Positions 8,099 to 17,215 of a stretch of 64,000 nucleotides of DNA are shown in pieces (position 1 is the stretch's first letter; each line of letters begins with the position of its first letter). Both the position numbers and the translations under genes were made by a program. The DNA is from Candidatus Binataceae bacterium (lineage in GTDB: Bacteria; Desulfobacterota; Binatia; Binatales; Binataceae), in NCBI GenBank assembly GCA_035308025.1, contig DATGHL010000017.1, positions 50,494 to 114,493 of the forward strand, given 5' to 3'. Under the pieces are notes generated by a model, which was not told the origin of the DNA, did no database searches, and saw only the letters and a list, made by a program, of their open reading frames with translations.

Positions 8099-9328
8099 TT
8101 ATTCGGTGGGGGTGCTCAAATAGGTTTCTGCGACCTTGTGATGATGCCGGATCAGCAGCTCCTGATCCTGCAGGAAGATCTCTTTTCGCGCGCCCGACGC
8201 CAGCATCGTCTGCGTTCGTTCGAGCGTACTGCCGTCTTCCATATTCACATCGCGCAGCATGATCTTGCTGTACTCCTGACTGAAGCGCTGAGCGAGCGTC
8301 GTCGCCTTGGGATAATAGAGGCGGACCTCCCACAATGTGCGGTTCTCCGTCAGCGGCCAGAAGGTGTGCGTCAGATAGGTTTGCGCCGCCACATACATCA
8401 GACAATTGGGAAAGATCGCGTTACCGTCGATCGACCAACTGGGATCGCGCGTCGGATTCAGCCCTTCGGGCACGGCGCCATCGACCGGCCGGATGACGAC
8501 CGCGCCCGAGCCGTAGCGAGCCGCAACGCCTTCGACCGGCGTGGGTTTGCGGGCAAAATTCCCGGGCATCGAGATGCGTCCGTGGCGTGGAAAGAGCTTG
8601 AATTCCAGCGCATGGCCGTATTTGTTGGCCGAGTCCGAAAAGACGTTGGGGATCGATCGGCGATGTAGCGTAGTGATGTGCCAAACCTCCTGGAAGGCGT
8701 CCTTGAGGACCTTCCAGTTGGCATGCACCTCGGCGTTCCACCCAAAACGCGTCGCGGCCAACGCGCCGAAGGGATAGCCGCTAAGGCCAGTCCCGAACTC
8801 GCCGAGATATGCCGTCAGGGTCTCGCTGGGATGTGGATCCATATTGATAAAAATAAAGCCCTCCCAAGTATCGACCGCGATCGGTGCGAGGCCGAGCGCG
8901 TCGCGATCGAGATTGAAAAAACTCCCCTCATCGGAGATATGGCGCAACGAACCGTCGAGCCCGAATGCCCATCCGTGAAACTTGCAGGCGAAGAGGCCGG
9001 GGCAATTGCCGCTCGCGTCGGGGACGAGTTTATTACCGCGATGCGAACACATGTTATGAAAGGCGCGGATTACGCCGTCTTTGCCGCGCACGATTAGAAC
9101 CGACGTGTTGCAGACGGCCAGATCTTTCACGATGTAATCGCCCGGCTTCGGGACCTGCTCGACGCGGGCGACGTTGAGCCACACTTTGCGAAAGATGAGC
9201 GCCTGCTCGCGCTCGAAGTATTCTCGCGAGACATAGGGCGCGATCGGAACCGGCGCAGTCCCGAGTTCAGGATAGAGGTCGTGCCATTTTCTGTCGTTGG
9301 CGAGGGGTCGAGCGGCAGCAGCAGCCAT
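8099..9328 (-). CDS. Rieske non-haem iron aromatic-ring oxygenase, alpha subunit
   Basis: Oxygenase component that uses a Rieske [2Fe-2S] cluster and a mononuclear iron to oxidise aromatic or polycyclic substrates. The 409 residues carry C94-x-H96 and C115-x2-H118 of the Rieske domain, then NWKVLKDAFQEVWHITTLH (204-222), which holds the iron ligands H217 and H222. A Shine-Dalgarno AGGAGAG precedes the ATG. No reductase or ferredoxin gene is adjacent, so electrons must come from elsewhere. A small protein and a VOC-family protein lie directly upstream in the same direction, which suggests a short catabolic operon. The substrate is unknown. Confidence 0.92.
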   Translation of the reverse strand: MAAAAARPLANDRKWHDLYPELGTAPVPIAPYVSREYFEREQALIFRKVWLNVARVEQVPKPGDYIVKDLAVCNTSVLIVRGKDGVIRAFHNMCSHRGNKLVPDASGNCPGLFACKFHGWAFGLDGSLRHISDEGSFFNLDRDALGLAPIAVDTWEGFIFINMDPHPSETLTAYLGEFGTGLSGYPFGALAATRFGWNAEVHANWKVLKDAFQEVWHITTLHRRSIPNVFSDSANKYGHALEFKLFPRHGRISMPGNFARKPTPVEGVAARYGSGAVVIRPVDGAVPEGLNPTRDPSWSIDGNAIFPNCLMYVAAQTYLTHTFWPLTENRTLWEVRLYYPKATTLAQRFSQEYSKIMLRDVNMEDGSTLERTQTMLASGARKEIFLQDQELLIRHHHKVAETYLSTPTE

Positions 9329-9345
9329 TTCTGGTCTCTCCTATT

Positions 9346-9678
9346 TCAATCGTGGAGCGGAATAAACCGCTTGAAATCGTAGCCGTCGATAACGCTCGGC
9401 TGACCGAAGTTTTCGATCGCCGGCGCGACCTCAGCCAACGACAAAGTTAGCAGAAAGAGCCGGTTCACATCGGCGGGAACGTTTTCCGGGGCGAAGCCTT
9501 CGAGGAAAGTCAGAATTTCGTCGAGTCGCGGGAGCATCGCGGCGTAAAAATCCCTGATTGCGGCCATCCCGACCGTCTGACGACGGGCCGTGCGCTCGCG
9601 TTCGGTCGCCAGCGCCCAATCCAGATAAGGTTCGAGCGCTGCGAACTGCGCCGGTAATTGAGGCTCACTGGTGCTCAA
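9346..9678 (-). CDS. Small protein encoded with Rieske oxygenase, function unknown
   Basis: A 110-residue protein, acidic and mostly helical in appearance, without signal peptide, membrane segment or a motif I recognise. It starts with TTG at 9678 behind a good AGGAG Shine-Dalgarno, and its stop lies 17 bases before the oxygenase start. That placement points to an accessory role in the same pathway, but no function can be read from the sequence. Confidence 0.65.
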   Translation of the reverse strand: MSTSEPQLPAQFAALEPYLDWALATERERTARRQTVGMAAIRDFYAAMLPRLDEILTFLEGFAPENVPADVNRLFLLTLSLAEVAPAIENFGQPSVIDGYDFKRFIPLHD

Positions 9679-9716
9679 TGATGAAGCGCTCCTTTCCTGT
9701 TTTATTTGCCGTCGGC

Positions 9717-10277
9717 TTATTCATTTTCGGCATGACGCCAATTGTTGTTGCTGCTGTGGTCGCCGCGCAGCCAGCGCTCGAGGTCAACGTCAACTGCTTC
9801 GCGCCGTTCGGCCGCGATAGTCTCGGCCTTTGGATGATCGACGGTGAACTCGAGATTGAGGCCATCCGGATCAGTTACATACATCGAGCGGCAGTAGCCG
9901 TGCTCGATGACAAAGTGCTCGCATCCGGCCTGCTTGAGCCGCTCGGCGATCGCGGCCTGAGTTTCGCCGGTCGTCTTGAGCGCGATGTGGACGAAGGGCG
10001 TCGGTCGAAACTGCGGGCCGAAGCGTTCGTAATCGGCTTCGCTCTCGAATTGAAAGAAAGCGAGCGCCCCGCCGTCGGCGAGCTCGTAGAAAGTATGGCA
10101 ATAGACGCGCATCCCGCCGAAAACTTCGTCGCGCTCGGTCCAGCAGGCCGCCAGCGGCAGCCCGATGAGGTCTTCATAAAAACGCCGCGTCACCCGCTGG
10201 TCGCGCACTACATAGGCGTTGTGATGGAGCCGTAGCGGAATATTCGGTTGCTGGTCCGGGTTCTTGTCGCTTTGCAT
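9717..10277 (-). CDS. VOC-superfamily protein (glyoxalase/extradiol dioxygenase fold)
   Basis: A 186-residue protein with two beta-alpha-beta-beta-beta units typical of the vicinal oxygen chelate fold. The first opens RLHHNAYVVRDQRVTRRFYEDLIGL, here abbreviated to its key blocks HHNAYVV and RRFYEDLIG. The second contains FVHIALK and ends DPDGLNLEFTV, which would supply the conserved metal-binding Glu. Such proteins include ring-cleaving dioxygenases, isomerases and glyoxalases. Its position 38 bases upstream of the small protein and the Rieske oxygenase favours a role in aromatic degradation. The exact reaction is unknown. Confidence 0.8.
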   Translation of the reverse strand: MQSDKNPDQQPNIPLRLHHNAYVVRDQRVTRRFYEDLIGLPLAACWTERDEVFGGMRVYCHTFYELADGGALAFFQFESEADYERFGPQFRPTPFVHIALKTTGETQAAIAERLKQAGCEHFVIEHGYCRSMYVTDPDGLNLEFTVDHPKAETIAAERREAVDVDLERWLRGDHSSNNNWRHAENE

Positions 10278-10447
10278 TTTTTCAATTTCTCACTTTCTCA
10301 CTGTGCGAGGCGCTTAGATAAACGCGGTGCCCAAGTCTCACGATTGTCGAGGTCGATAGGGCGGATGAGCGCAGCCATCAAACTCCTCAACGCGGGTCGT
10401 TTTTTTCACCACTCGCAGATTCGGCTCGCTATGGGTTCCACCTAGTG

Positions 10448-11215
10448 TTAGTCCCGGCGCTTAGCGCCCTGCAAGATGTCGAACTTGCCGCGCTTACGCT
10501 CGCGTCGGAGGAGAACCCAGACCGCGCCCGCGCCGCCGTCATAGGCGCGCGCGCTGGTGAAGGCGAGCACGTAGCCGCCGATCGTGCCGTGCGAGAGCCA
10601 TTGCGCGACGGCATGCTTGAGCACCGGTTGACCGCCGGGCGAGCGCAGTCCGCGGCCATGGACCACCAGCACTGCGCGCCGCCCCTTGCGCACGGACTCG
10701 ACGATAAAATCGGTGAGGACGACCTTGGCTTCGGGCTGGATCAGCCCGTGGAGGTCTAGGTGGCCCTGGGTGGCGAAGTCGCCGCGCCGCAACTGGGAGA
10801 CGACGCGCGGATCGAGACCCAGCCGCGCGCCCTCGACGTATTCGTCGGTCTCGGTCAACTCGAAGGGGGCCTGCCCTGAGACGAGATCGGAGAGTTGCGC
10901 GAGCACCTCGGCGTCCTCGCTAACTATGGTGCGGGTGACCCGCGGCTCGATCGCGATACGATCGCTCGCCACCCCATCGAGGCGGCGGACTCCCGCGAGC
11001 GCCTGCTGGAGCAGCGTCGCGTCGTCGAGGGCGGGAGGCGCCGAGGTTTTCGCGGCAGCAGGCAGCAAGGTCGGGAGAGGATTCGCGATCGGCGGCGGCG
11101 TTGGCGCACGTCCTTTGAGCAATTTCTCCAAGTCTTTGAACGGCGACTTGAAAACCGCTTTGGGCTCCGTAGGCGGCGATGGTTCGTGGGGATCCGGTTT
11201 GCGTTTTCTGCCCAT
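10448..11215 (-). CDS. Smr-domain protein
   Basis: A 255-residue soluble protein with a long, Pro/Ala-rich N-terminal half and a C-terminal Smr (small MutS-related) domain from about residue 150. Its hallmarks HLDLHGL and VLVVHGRG are present. Smr domains are nucleases associated with mismatch repair, recombination control or, in some cases, mRNA quality control. The gene stands alone between the VOC gene and the divergent thiamine-diphosphate enzyme. The 170 bases downstream hold nothing recognisable. Confidence 0.85.
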   Translation of the reverse strand: MGRKRKPDPHEPSPPTEPKAVFKSPFKDLEKLLKGRAPTPPPIANPLPTLLPAAAKTSAPPALDDATLLQQALAGVRRLDGVASDRIAIEPRVTRTIVSEDAEVLAQLSDLVSGQAPFELTETDEYVEGARLGLDPRVVSQLRRGDFATQGHLDLHGLIQPEAKVVLTDFIVESVRKGRRAVLVVHGRGLRSPGGQPVLKHAVAQWLSHGTIGGYVLAFTSARAYDGGAGAVWVLLRRERKRGKFDILQGAKRRD

Positions 11216-11320
11216 GATGAATCATAGCTGTCCGCGCGATCCGATTCAGAACTCCAGGAGAGAACGGGACTTCGCAATTGATCGCAAAAAGCGGTAGAGA
11301 GATGAGCGGAGGATTCGCAC

Positions 11321-12952
11321 ATGGCCATGGTCAGCGGCAACGAACTGGTCGTCCGGGCGCTTCAGGACGAAGGCGTCGATACGGTCTTCTATCTCACGGG
11401 CGGGCCGATGGTCGACGTCGCGGCCGGCTGTATCAAGGCCTTTCACTCCGTGGATGTGCGCCATGAGCAGGCCGCCGCGATGGCGGCGCATGCCTACAGT
11501 CGCGTGCTCGGGCGTCCGGGCGTCTGCTTTGCGGCCTCCGGACCGGGCACGACCAACCTGATCACCGGGGTTGGCAACGCCTACCTCGACGCAGTTCCCG
11601 TGGTTGCACTCGGCGGCGCGAGCGCGGTCGCACAGGACGGGATGGGCGCGTTCCAGGAAATGGATCAGGTGGGGATGTTCAAACCGATCACCAAGTTTTC
11701 CGAGCGCGTGTACGACACGGCGCGCATCCCCGAGATCATCAACAAGGCGTTCCGCGTTGCTACCGGCGGGCAACCTGGTCCGGTTTACGTCGATCTGCCG
11801 GGCGACGTGCTCTACAAGAAGGTCGAGGAAGCCGAAGTTTTGTTCCCGAAACGGCCGCACGCCGTGCCGCGCATCTCCGGCGATCCCGCGATGGTCGCGC
11901 GGGCGATCGCGATGTTGCGTGACGCGAAACGCCCACTCGTCCTAACCGGCACCGGGATCCTCTGGTCGTGCGCGATGAAGGAGCTGCGCGAGTTCGTCGA
12001 GCTCAGCGGGATCCCGTTCTACACCACGCCGCAGGGTCGCGGGGTGATCGAGGAAGACCACGCCTTGAGTTTTCTGGGCGCGCGCAATCAGGCGTGGAAA
12101 GAGGCCGACGTCGTATTGGTCGTCGGGACCCGGCTCAACTTCATCGTCGGCTTCGGCCTGCCGCCGCGCTGGGCGGAGGACGTCAAGATCATCCAGGTGG
12201 ATATCTCGGACGAAGAGATCGGCCGCAATCGTGCTGTCGCGGTGGGGATTGTCGGCGACGCGAAGGTGGTGCTGCGCCAGTTGATCGATGAGGGACGCGA
12301 CGCCTTCCGCGGCGCACAGCGCACCTCGTGGCTCGAAACGCTGCGCAGCGGTGATACGCGCGCCCAGGAGAAGGCCGTCGCGCTGCTGAATTCGACCAAG
12401 CAGCCGATTCATCCCTTGCGGTTGTGCAAGGAAGTTCGCGACTTTATGGACCGCGACGCGATCATCGTGGTGGACGGCCACGAGATTCTGAACTTCGCGC
12501 GGCAGTCGATTTCAATCCATGCCGCCGGCCACAGCGTCAACGCCGGACCCAATGGCTGTATGGGCGTTGCGGTGCCGTTCGGACTGGGGGCCAAGGTGGC
12601 GAAGCCCGACACCCAGGTTATCGTGCTTAGCGGTGACGGCTCCTTTGGGATGAACGGGATGGAGATCGACACGATGGTGCGGCACAAGATTCCGGCGATC
12701 ATCGTGATCAGCAACAACGGCGGATGGGCGGGGATCGGCGGGATGGACGCGGGCCGCGACCTCGGCTACAGCCGCTACGACAAGATGGCCGAAGTCTTTG
12801 GCGCGTATGGCGAGTTCGTCGAAGATCCCGCGAAGATCCGCGCAGCGCTCGATCGCGCAGCGAACTCGGGCAAGCCGGCCGTGGTCAACGTGGTCACCGA
12901 CCCGCACGCGCGCTCGTCAACGGTTTCGTTCGCGAACTATCGCGCGATCTAA
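11321..12952 (+). CDS. Thiamine-diphosphate enzyme, acetolactate synthase/2-hydroxyacyl-CoA lyase type
   Basis: A 543-residue ThDP enzyme with the three usual domains. The catalytic glutamate is E49 in DVRHEQAAAMAAHAYSR, and the ThDP/Mg motif begins GDGSFGMNGMEIDTM near residue 434 and closes with SNNGGW. The layout fits acetolactate synthase large subunits, oxalyl-CoA decarboxylases and 2-hydroxyacyl-CoA lyases. No small regulatory subunit (ilvN) is adjacent, which argues against a housekeeping acetolactate synthase. A GCGGAGG Shine-Dalgarno precedes the ATG. Confidence 0.85.
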   Translation: MAMVSGNELVVRALQDEGVDTVFYLTGGPMVDVAAGCIKAFHSVDVRHEQAAAMAAHAYSRVLGRPGVCFAASGPGTTNLITGVGNAYLDAVPVVALGGASAVAQDGMGAFQEMDQVGMFKPITKFSERVYDTARIPEIINKAFRVATGGQPGPVYVDLPGDVLYKKVEEAEVLFPKRPHAVPRISGDPAMVARAIAMLRDAKRPLVLTGTGILWSCAMKELREFVELSGIPFYTTPQGRGVIEEDHALSFLGARNQAWKEADVVLVVGTRLNFIVGFGLPPRWAEDVKIIQVDISDEEIGRNRAVAVGIVGDAKVVLRQLIDEGRDAFRGAQRTSWLETLRSGDTRAQEKAVALLNSTKQPIHPLRLCKEVRDFMDRDAIIVVDGHEILNFARQSISIHAAGHSVNAGPNGCMGVAVPFGLGAKVAKPDTQVIVLSGDGSFGMNGMEIDTMVRHKIPAIIVISNNGGWAGIGGMDAGRDLGYSRYDKMAEVFGAYGEFVEDPAKIRAALDRAANSGKPAVVNVVTDPHARSSTVSFANYRAI

Positions 12953-12964
12953 AACACTAGCGGA

Positions 12965-13010
12965 GCGCGGTTGCCGCGCGGAGCGAGCAGGCGAGTCTGC
13001 GAGCTGCGTT
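12965..13010 (+). repeat. Hairpin plus 31-base dispersed repeat, copy B
   Basis: Twelve bases after the ThDP-enzyme stop is a perfect stem GCGCGG-TTG-CCGCGC (12965-12979). It is followed directly by the 31-base repeat (12980-13010) identical to the copy in dinB. There is no T run, so the hairpin is not a classical terminator, though it may still end or stabilise the transcript. Confidence 0.8.
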
Positions 13011-13034
13011 AAGATTCTTGATTAGAGCGCTCTG

Positions 13035-13613
13035 TCACGGGGAAGGTTGATTCAACTCTTTTTCTTCGTGGCGGCGGAGTTTCTCGAGCAGCGTGCGGAC
13101 GTTCTTGACCTCGACGATTTTCCAGCGGCCATCCTCGCGCGCCATCTGCACCTCCCACACCTGACCCTTATGATCGGTCCAGCGCGTGTAGGCGGCGTCG
13201 CCGTCGCGATGGAGCAGCGCAATCGCGCCTGCCACCGCCGCTGGGGGCATCTGCACCTGCTGGACGCCGTCGTTGACCTGCTGGACCGCCCACTGCCGCA
13301 GCAACGCCGCCATCGGACCGGAAAAGAGATTGACCATGCCCTTGCCGAGCAATTGGCCGAGCAGGTTGCTGCCGGCGCTGGTGTCTGAGGCACCGCTCCC
13401 GCTGTTGTCGCCCTCGATCATCTCGGCGCCGGCCGCCTGGACGACTTTCTGAAAATCAACATAGTCCGCCGCGGCCGCGCCGTTGCGCGCGTCCACGCAC
13501 TGCTTAAGCTCGAAGATCGCGTAGGAGGGCGTGTCCGGCAAATAAAAAAACGCCCAGCCGCCGAGGATGAGTACGATCAGAAGTGCGGTCCAGTGCCGCG
13601 AGACAAAGTTCAT
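13035..13613 (-). CDS. DUF2939-like membrane-anchored protein
   Basis: A 192-residue protein with one N-terminal membrane segment (LLIVLILGGWAFFYL) and a periplasmic part beginning PSYAIFELKQCVDARNGAAA. That start is the pattern of DUF2939 proteins, whose function is not known. The C terminus is highly charged. It is oriented tail-to-tail with the ThDP enzyme. The 295 bases between it and fabF hold the divergent promoters; I see nothing else there. Confidence 0.65.
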   Translation of the reverse strand: MNFVSRHWTALLIVLILGGWAFFYLPDTPSYAIFELKQCVDARNGAAAADYVDFQKVVQAAGAEMIEGDNSGSGASDTSAGSNLLGQLLGKGMVNLFSGPMAALLRQWAVQQVNDGVQQVQMPPAAVAGAIALLHRDGDAAYTRWTDHKGQVWEVQMAREDGRWKIVEVKNVRTLLEKLRRHEEKELNQPSP

Positions 13614-13908
13614 GCAGTCATTCTGCCGCCGCCGAGAGTTAGATAAAAGTGCGCCTGCTGAGCCGTTCCTGCGCCGGCGGTTGCCGGTTTCGCATCGCCT
13701 AATGTTCTGCTCGGCGAATGAAAAGGTTGCTTATATCTATGGGGCTAGCCGCGCTGCAATTGCAGGAATGGCTGGCCACGCATGAGGGCGACGTCTGCGC
13801 CGGCACGCGATGACCTTGAGCTCGCGGCATCGGCGCAGATGCGGAGATGTTTTTGCAGTCGACGCGTTCTGATAAAAGTGACTGTATCGTGAGGAGGCGG
13901 GCGTCCGG

Positions 13909-15159
13909 ATGAGACGAAACGTTGATCGCCGCGTGGTGATAACCGGTGTCGGGCTGGTGACGCCGCTCGGCATCGGGGTCGAGCAGAACTGGGAAGCGCT
14001 GATGGCGGGTCGCTCCGGCATCGGCCCGATTACCCGCTTCAAGGTCGATGATTTCGGCTCGCGCATCGCCGGCGAGGTGAAGGACTTTGATCCGCTGGAC
14101 TGGATCGATAAGAAAGACGTCAAGAAAATGGATCTGTTCATCCAGTACGCCGTAGCGACGGCGGAACAGGCGATGCGGCAATCCGGCCTGAAAATTGACG
14201 AAAGCAACGCCGATCGCGTTGGGGTGCTGATCGGCAACGGCATCGGCGGACTGCTGACGATCGAAGAGAATCACCTGTCATTCATCGACACGCGACTCAA
14301 ACGCATCACCCCGTTTTTCATTCCCAAGCTGCTCTCCAATCTGGCGCCCGGGCAGATTTCGATCCGCTTCGGCGCGCGCGGCGAAAATGTCACAACCACC
14401 AGCGCTTGCGCCTCGGGTTCGCACGCCGTCGGCGAGGCCTTTCGCATGATTCGTCATGGTTATCTGGACGCTGCGATCACCGGCGGCGCGGAGGCGGCGC
14501 TGACTTCGCTCGGGGTCGGCGGCTTTATTGCGATGCGTGCGCTGTCAACACGCAATGACGATCCGCAAGCAGCGAGCCGCCCGTTTGATCGCGAGCGCGA
14601 CGGCTTCGTCATAGCGGAAGGCGCCGCGGCGCTGATTCTGGAGGAACGCGACGCGGCGATCGCACGCGGCGCCACGATCCTCGCGGAAATCGCGGGCTAT
14701 GCCTCGAACGCCGACGCCCACCACATCACCTCGCCCTCGCCGGAGGGTTTGGGAGCCGGCAAGTGTATTCGCCTGTGCCTCGAAGACGGCGGCATCGGCC
14801 TGGATGAAGTCGATTACATCAACGCCCATGGGACGTCGACGCCGCAGGGCGACGTCGCCGAGACGCAGGCGATCAAGCACGTCTTCGGCGAGCACGCGGC
14901 GCGCATCGCGGTGAGCTCCACCAAGTCGATGACCGGGCATACGCTGGGGGCGGCGGGGGCGATCGAATCGGTCTACACGATCACCGCGATTCAGCGCGGG
15001 ATGATTCCGCCGACGACCAATTATGAATATCCGGATCCAGAATGCGACCTGGATTACGTGCCGAATCAGGCGCGGCCGGCCCGCATACGAATCGCACTGA
15101 ACAATTCGTTTGGCTTCGGCGGCACCAATACTACACTGGCCTTTCGCCCGGCCGCTTAG
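13909..15159 (+). CDS. fabF: 3-oxoacyl-ACP synthase II
   Basis: Condensing enzyme of fatty-acid chain elongation. The 416 residues have the Cys-His-His catalytic triad at C167 (TTTSACASGSH), H307 (NAHGTSTPQGD) and H344 (STKSMTGHTLG). Length and motifs match FabF. A GAGGAGG Shine-Dalgarno precedes the ATG. fabH follows after only 7 bases, but there is no acpP, fabD or fabG here. This may therefore be a secondary or dedicated fatty-acyl/polyketide-like module rather than the main fab cluster. Confidence 0.95.
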   Translation: MRRNVDRRVVITGVGLVTPLGIGVEQNWEALMAGRSGIGPITRFKVDDFGSRIAGEVKDFDPLDWIDKKDVKKMDLFIQYAVATAEQAMRQSGLKIDESNADRVGVLIGNGIGGLLTIEENHLSFIDTRLKRITPFFIPKLLSNLAPGQISIRFGARGENVTTTSACASGSHAVGEAFRMIRHGYLDAAITGGAEAALTSLGVGGFIAMRALSTRNDDPQAASRPFDRERDGFVIAEGAAALILEERDAAIARGATILAEIAGYASNADAHHITSPSPEGLGAGKCIRLCLEDGGIGLDEVDYINAHGTSTPQGDVAETQAIKHVFGEHAARIAVSSTKSMTGHTLGAAGAIESVYTITAIQRGMIPPTTNYEYPDPECDLDYVPNQARPARIRIALNNSFGFGGTNTTLAFRPAA

Positions 15160-15166
15160 GAAGAGC

Positions 15167-16144
15167 ATGGCTTCGAGAATCGTCGCTACCGGGCGCGCGA
15201 CGCCGCGCACCGTGATCAATAACCACGACCTTTCGCGGCGGATGGAGACCACCGACGAGTGGGTGCGGACGCGCACCGGCATCGAACGCCGCTATGTCAT
15301 CGCGACCGGCGAATCATTGATCGAGATTGCGGCGCAGGCGGCGGAGACCGCGCTCGCGCGTGCTGGTCTGAAAGCCTCAGAGCTCGACGCGATCGTGGTC
15401 GGCACGGTCTCGTCGGATTTCGGCTTTCCCTCGTTCGCCTGCCAGTTGCAGCATCGGCTCGGAATCGACACGATTCCGGCCTTCGACGTGGCTGCGGCCT
15501 GCTCGGGCTTCGTATACGCGCTCAGCGTCGCCGACGCGTCGATGCGCGCGGGCGACTACGCGCGCGTCCTGGTGGTCGGCGCCGACGCGCTCTCGACCAT
15601 GGTCGATTGGAACGATCGCGCAACCGCGGTGCTCTTTGGCGACGGCGCCGGCGCGGTGGTCCTGGTCAGTGAGAAGGGCGATCGCGGGGTCCTCGCGAGC
15701 CTGCTGCGCGCGGCCGGCGCTTACTGGGATTTGCTCTACGTCCGTAATCGCGGCGTGCAGACCACAATGGACGCCGAGATCAGGCGCAACAACGAAGACG
15801 CCATCCGGATGAAGGGTCCCGAGTTGTTCAAGATCGCGGTGAAGAGCATGGAAGAGGTCTCGCGCAAGGTGGCCGAGCGCGCCGCCGTGGCGCTCGACGA
15901 GATCGCGTTGATCGTGCCGCATCAGGCGAATCTGCGGATCATCAATGCGGTGGCGCAGCGGCTTGGTCTCGGCGCCGACAAGGTCTTCACCAACGTCGAT
16001 CGTTACGGCAACACGTCAGCGGCGTCGGTGCCGATCGCGCTTGACGAGGCGCTCGAAGCGGGCCGCATCCATGAACGCGACCTCGTGATGCTCAACGCGT
16101 GCGGCGGCGGTCTCACCTGGGGCGCCAATCTGCTGCGGTGGTGA
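15167..16144 (+). CDS. fabH: 3-oxoacyl-ACP synthase III
   Basis: Initiating condensing enzyme that joins an acyl-CoA primer to malonyl-ACP. The 325-residue protein has C112 in AAACSGFVYAL, the His in PHQANLRIINA and the Asn in YGNTSAASVPIAL. The ATG at 15167 follows AGGAAG at good spacing; a longer frame overlapping fabF is not needed. It is coupled to fabF upstream and its stop touches the ArsA-like gene downstream. Neighbouring mutase and ATPase genes suggest an unusual, perhaps branched or short-chain, primer supply. That last point is inference. Confidence 0.94.
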   Translation: MASRIVATGRATPRTVINNHDLSRRMETTDEWVRTRTGIERRYVIATGESLIEIAAQAAETALARAGLKASELDAIVVGTVSSDFGFPSFACQLQHRLGIDTIPAFDVAAACSGFVYALSVADASMRAGDYARVLVVGADALSTMVDWNDRATAVLFGDGAGAVVLVSEKGDRGVLASLLRAAGAYWDLLYVRNRGVQTTMDAEIRRNNEDAIRMKGPELFKIAVKSMEEVSRKVAERAAVALDEIALIVPHQANLRIINAVAQRLGLGADKVFTNVDRYGNTSAASVPIALDEALEAGRIHERDLVMLNACGGGLTWGANLLRW

Positions 16145-17134
16145 TTGAAGACCGCAGGCGCGAGCGCCGATCCCGCTGAAGATCGCGATCCGCTCCGCCC
16201 GTTCGACGATTTGCTCCGCCGCCGGCTACTCCTGGTAATCGGCAAAGGCGGAGTAGGTCGCACCACCGTCACCGCCGCGATCGCGCTCGCCGCCGCCAGG
16301 CGGGGCCGCCGAACCCTGATGATCGAGACTGATCCGCGCGTCCCGATCGCCGCCGGATATAGTGTCCGCGCCAGCTTCAAACCGGCTCAGGCCGCTCCCA
16401 ATCTTTGGCTGATGCTGCTGGACCGCCAGCAATCGCTCGAGGAATATCTGGGCTTCGTGGTTGCGCGGCCGCTATTGCGCGCGGTCTTCGCCAGTTCGCT
16501 CTACCAGTGCTTCGTTCACGCCGCGCCCGCCGTGCGCGAGCTGATGATGATGGGCAAGATCTATCACGAGATCGAGCGGCGCGCCGCGCCGCGCTGGGAA
16601 CTGGTCGTCGTCGATCTGCCGGCCAGCGGCCAGGCTCTCAGCATGATCGGGATGCCGTTCGCGGCGCGCGAGACCTTCGGCGGCAATCTGGTGGGACGCG
16701 AGGCCGCTGAGGTCGCCACCTTGCTGCGCGACCCCGATAAATGCGCCGTGATCGCGGTGACGACCGCCGAACCGCTCGCGTTGACGGAAACGCTCGAAAT
16801 CCATCGGCGGCTCGCGGCCTGGCAGATCGCGACCGCGGCGATTGTCTTCAATCGCGTGAGCGCGGCGGCCTTCACGACCGCGGATATTGCTCGGCTGAGC
16901 GAGTGCCGCGCGCGGCACCCTGAGCTCAAGCATCTGGATGACTTGGCCGCGATCGCGCGTGCGGAATTGCAGCGCCGGACGCGGGAGCGCCGCGCCCTCA
17001 GCATCCTCAGACGGCGGATCGACGCGCCCATCGTGCAACTTGAAGAAGCGCATTCCGAGAATCTGTCCGAGAGCTTGGCCGCGCGGATGGCCGACAGCCT
17101 CGATCGTCGCGCAATTCCGACCGGAGAAGCGTGA
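16145..17134 (+). CDS. ArsA/MinD-type ATPase with altered P-loop
   Basis: A 329-residue member of the ArsA branch of SIMIBI ATPases. Residues 33-41 read GKGGVGRTT. The signature lysine is kept, but the second P-loop lysine is replaced by arginine. Later blocks (TLMIETDPR, VVVDLPASGQALSM, TTAEPLALTE) fit the family. These proteins include anion-pump ATPases, tail-anchored protein targeting factors and metallochaperones. It begins with TTG at the base after the fabH stop. Because it lies between fabH and a B12 mutase, a chaperone role for the mutase is conceivable. It is not a MeaB-type G3E GTPase. No arsenical genes are nearby. Confidence 0.75.
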   Translation: MKTAGASADPAEDRDPLRPFDDLLRRRLLLVIGKGGVGRTTVTAAIALAAARRGRRTLMIETDPRVPIAAGYSVRASFKPAQAAPNLWLMLLDRQQSLEEYLGFVVARPLLRAVFASSLYQCFVHAAPAVRELMMMGKIYHEIERRAAPRWELVVVDLPASGQALSMIGMPFAARETFGGNLVGREAAEVATLLRDPDKCAVIAVTTAEPLALTETLEIHRRLAAWQIATAAIVFNRVSAAAFTTADIARLSECRARHPELKHLDDLAAIARAELQRRTRERRALSILRRRIDAPIVQLEEAHSENLSESLAARMADSLDRRAIPTGEA

Positions 17135-17215
17135 TCGCTCCGCGACTGGCGTCCACCGACTTGCGCAATTAGGCTTGATCACGCGACCGCGATTGCACCG
17201 GCCGCGGAGGAAGGC

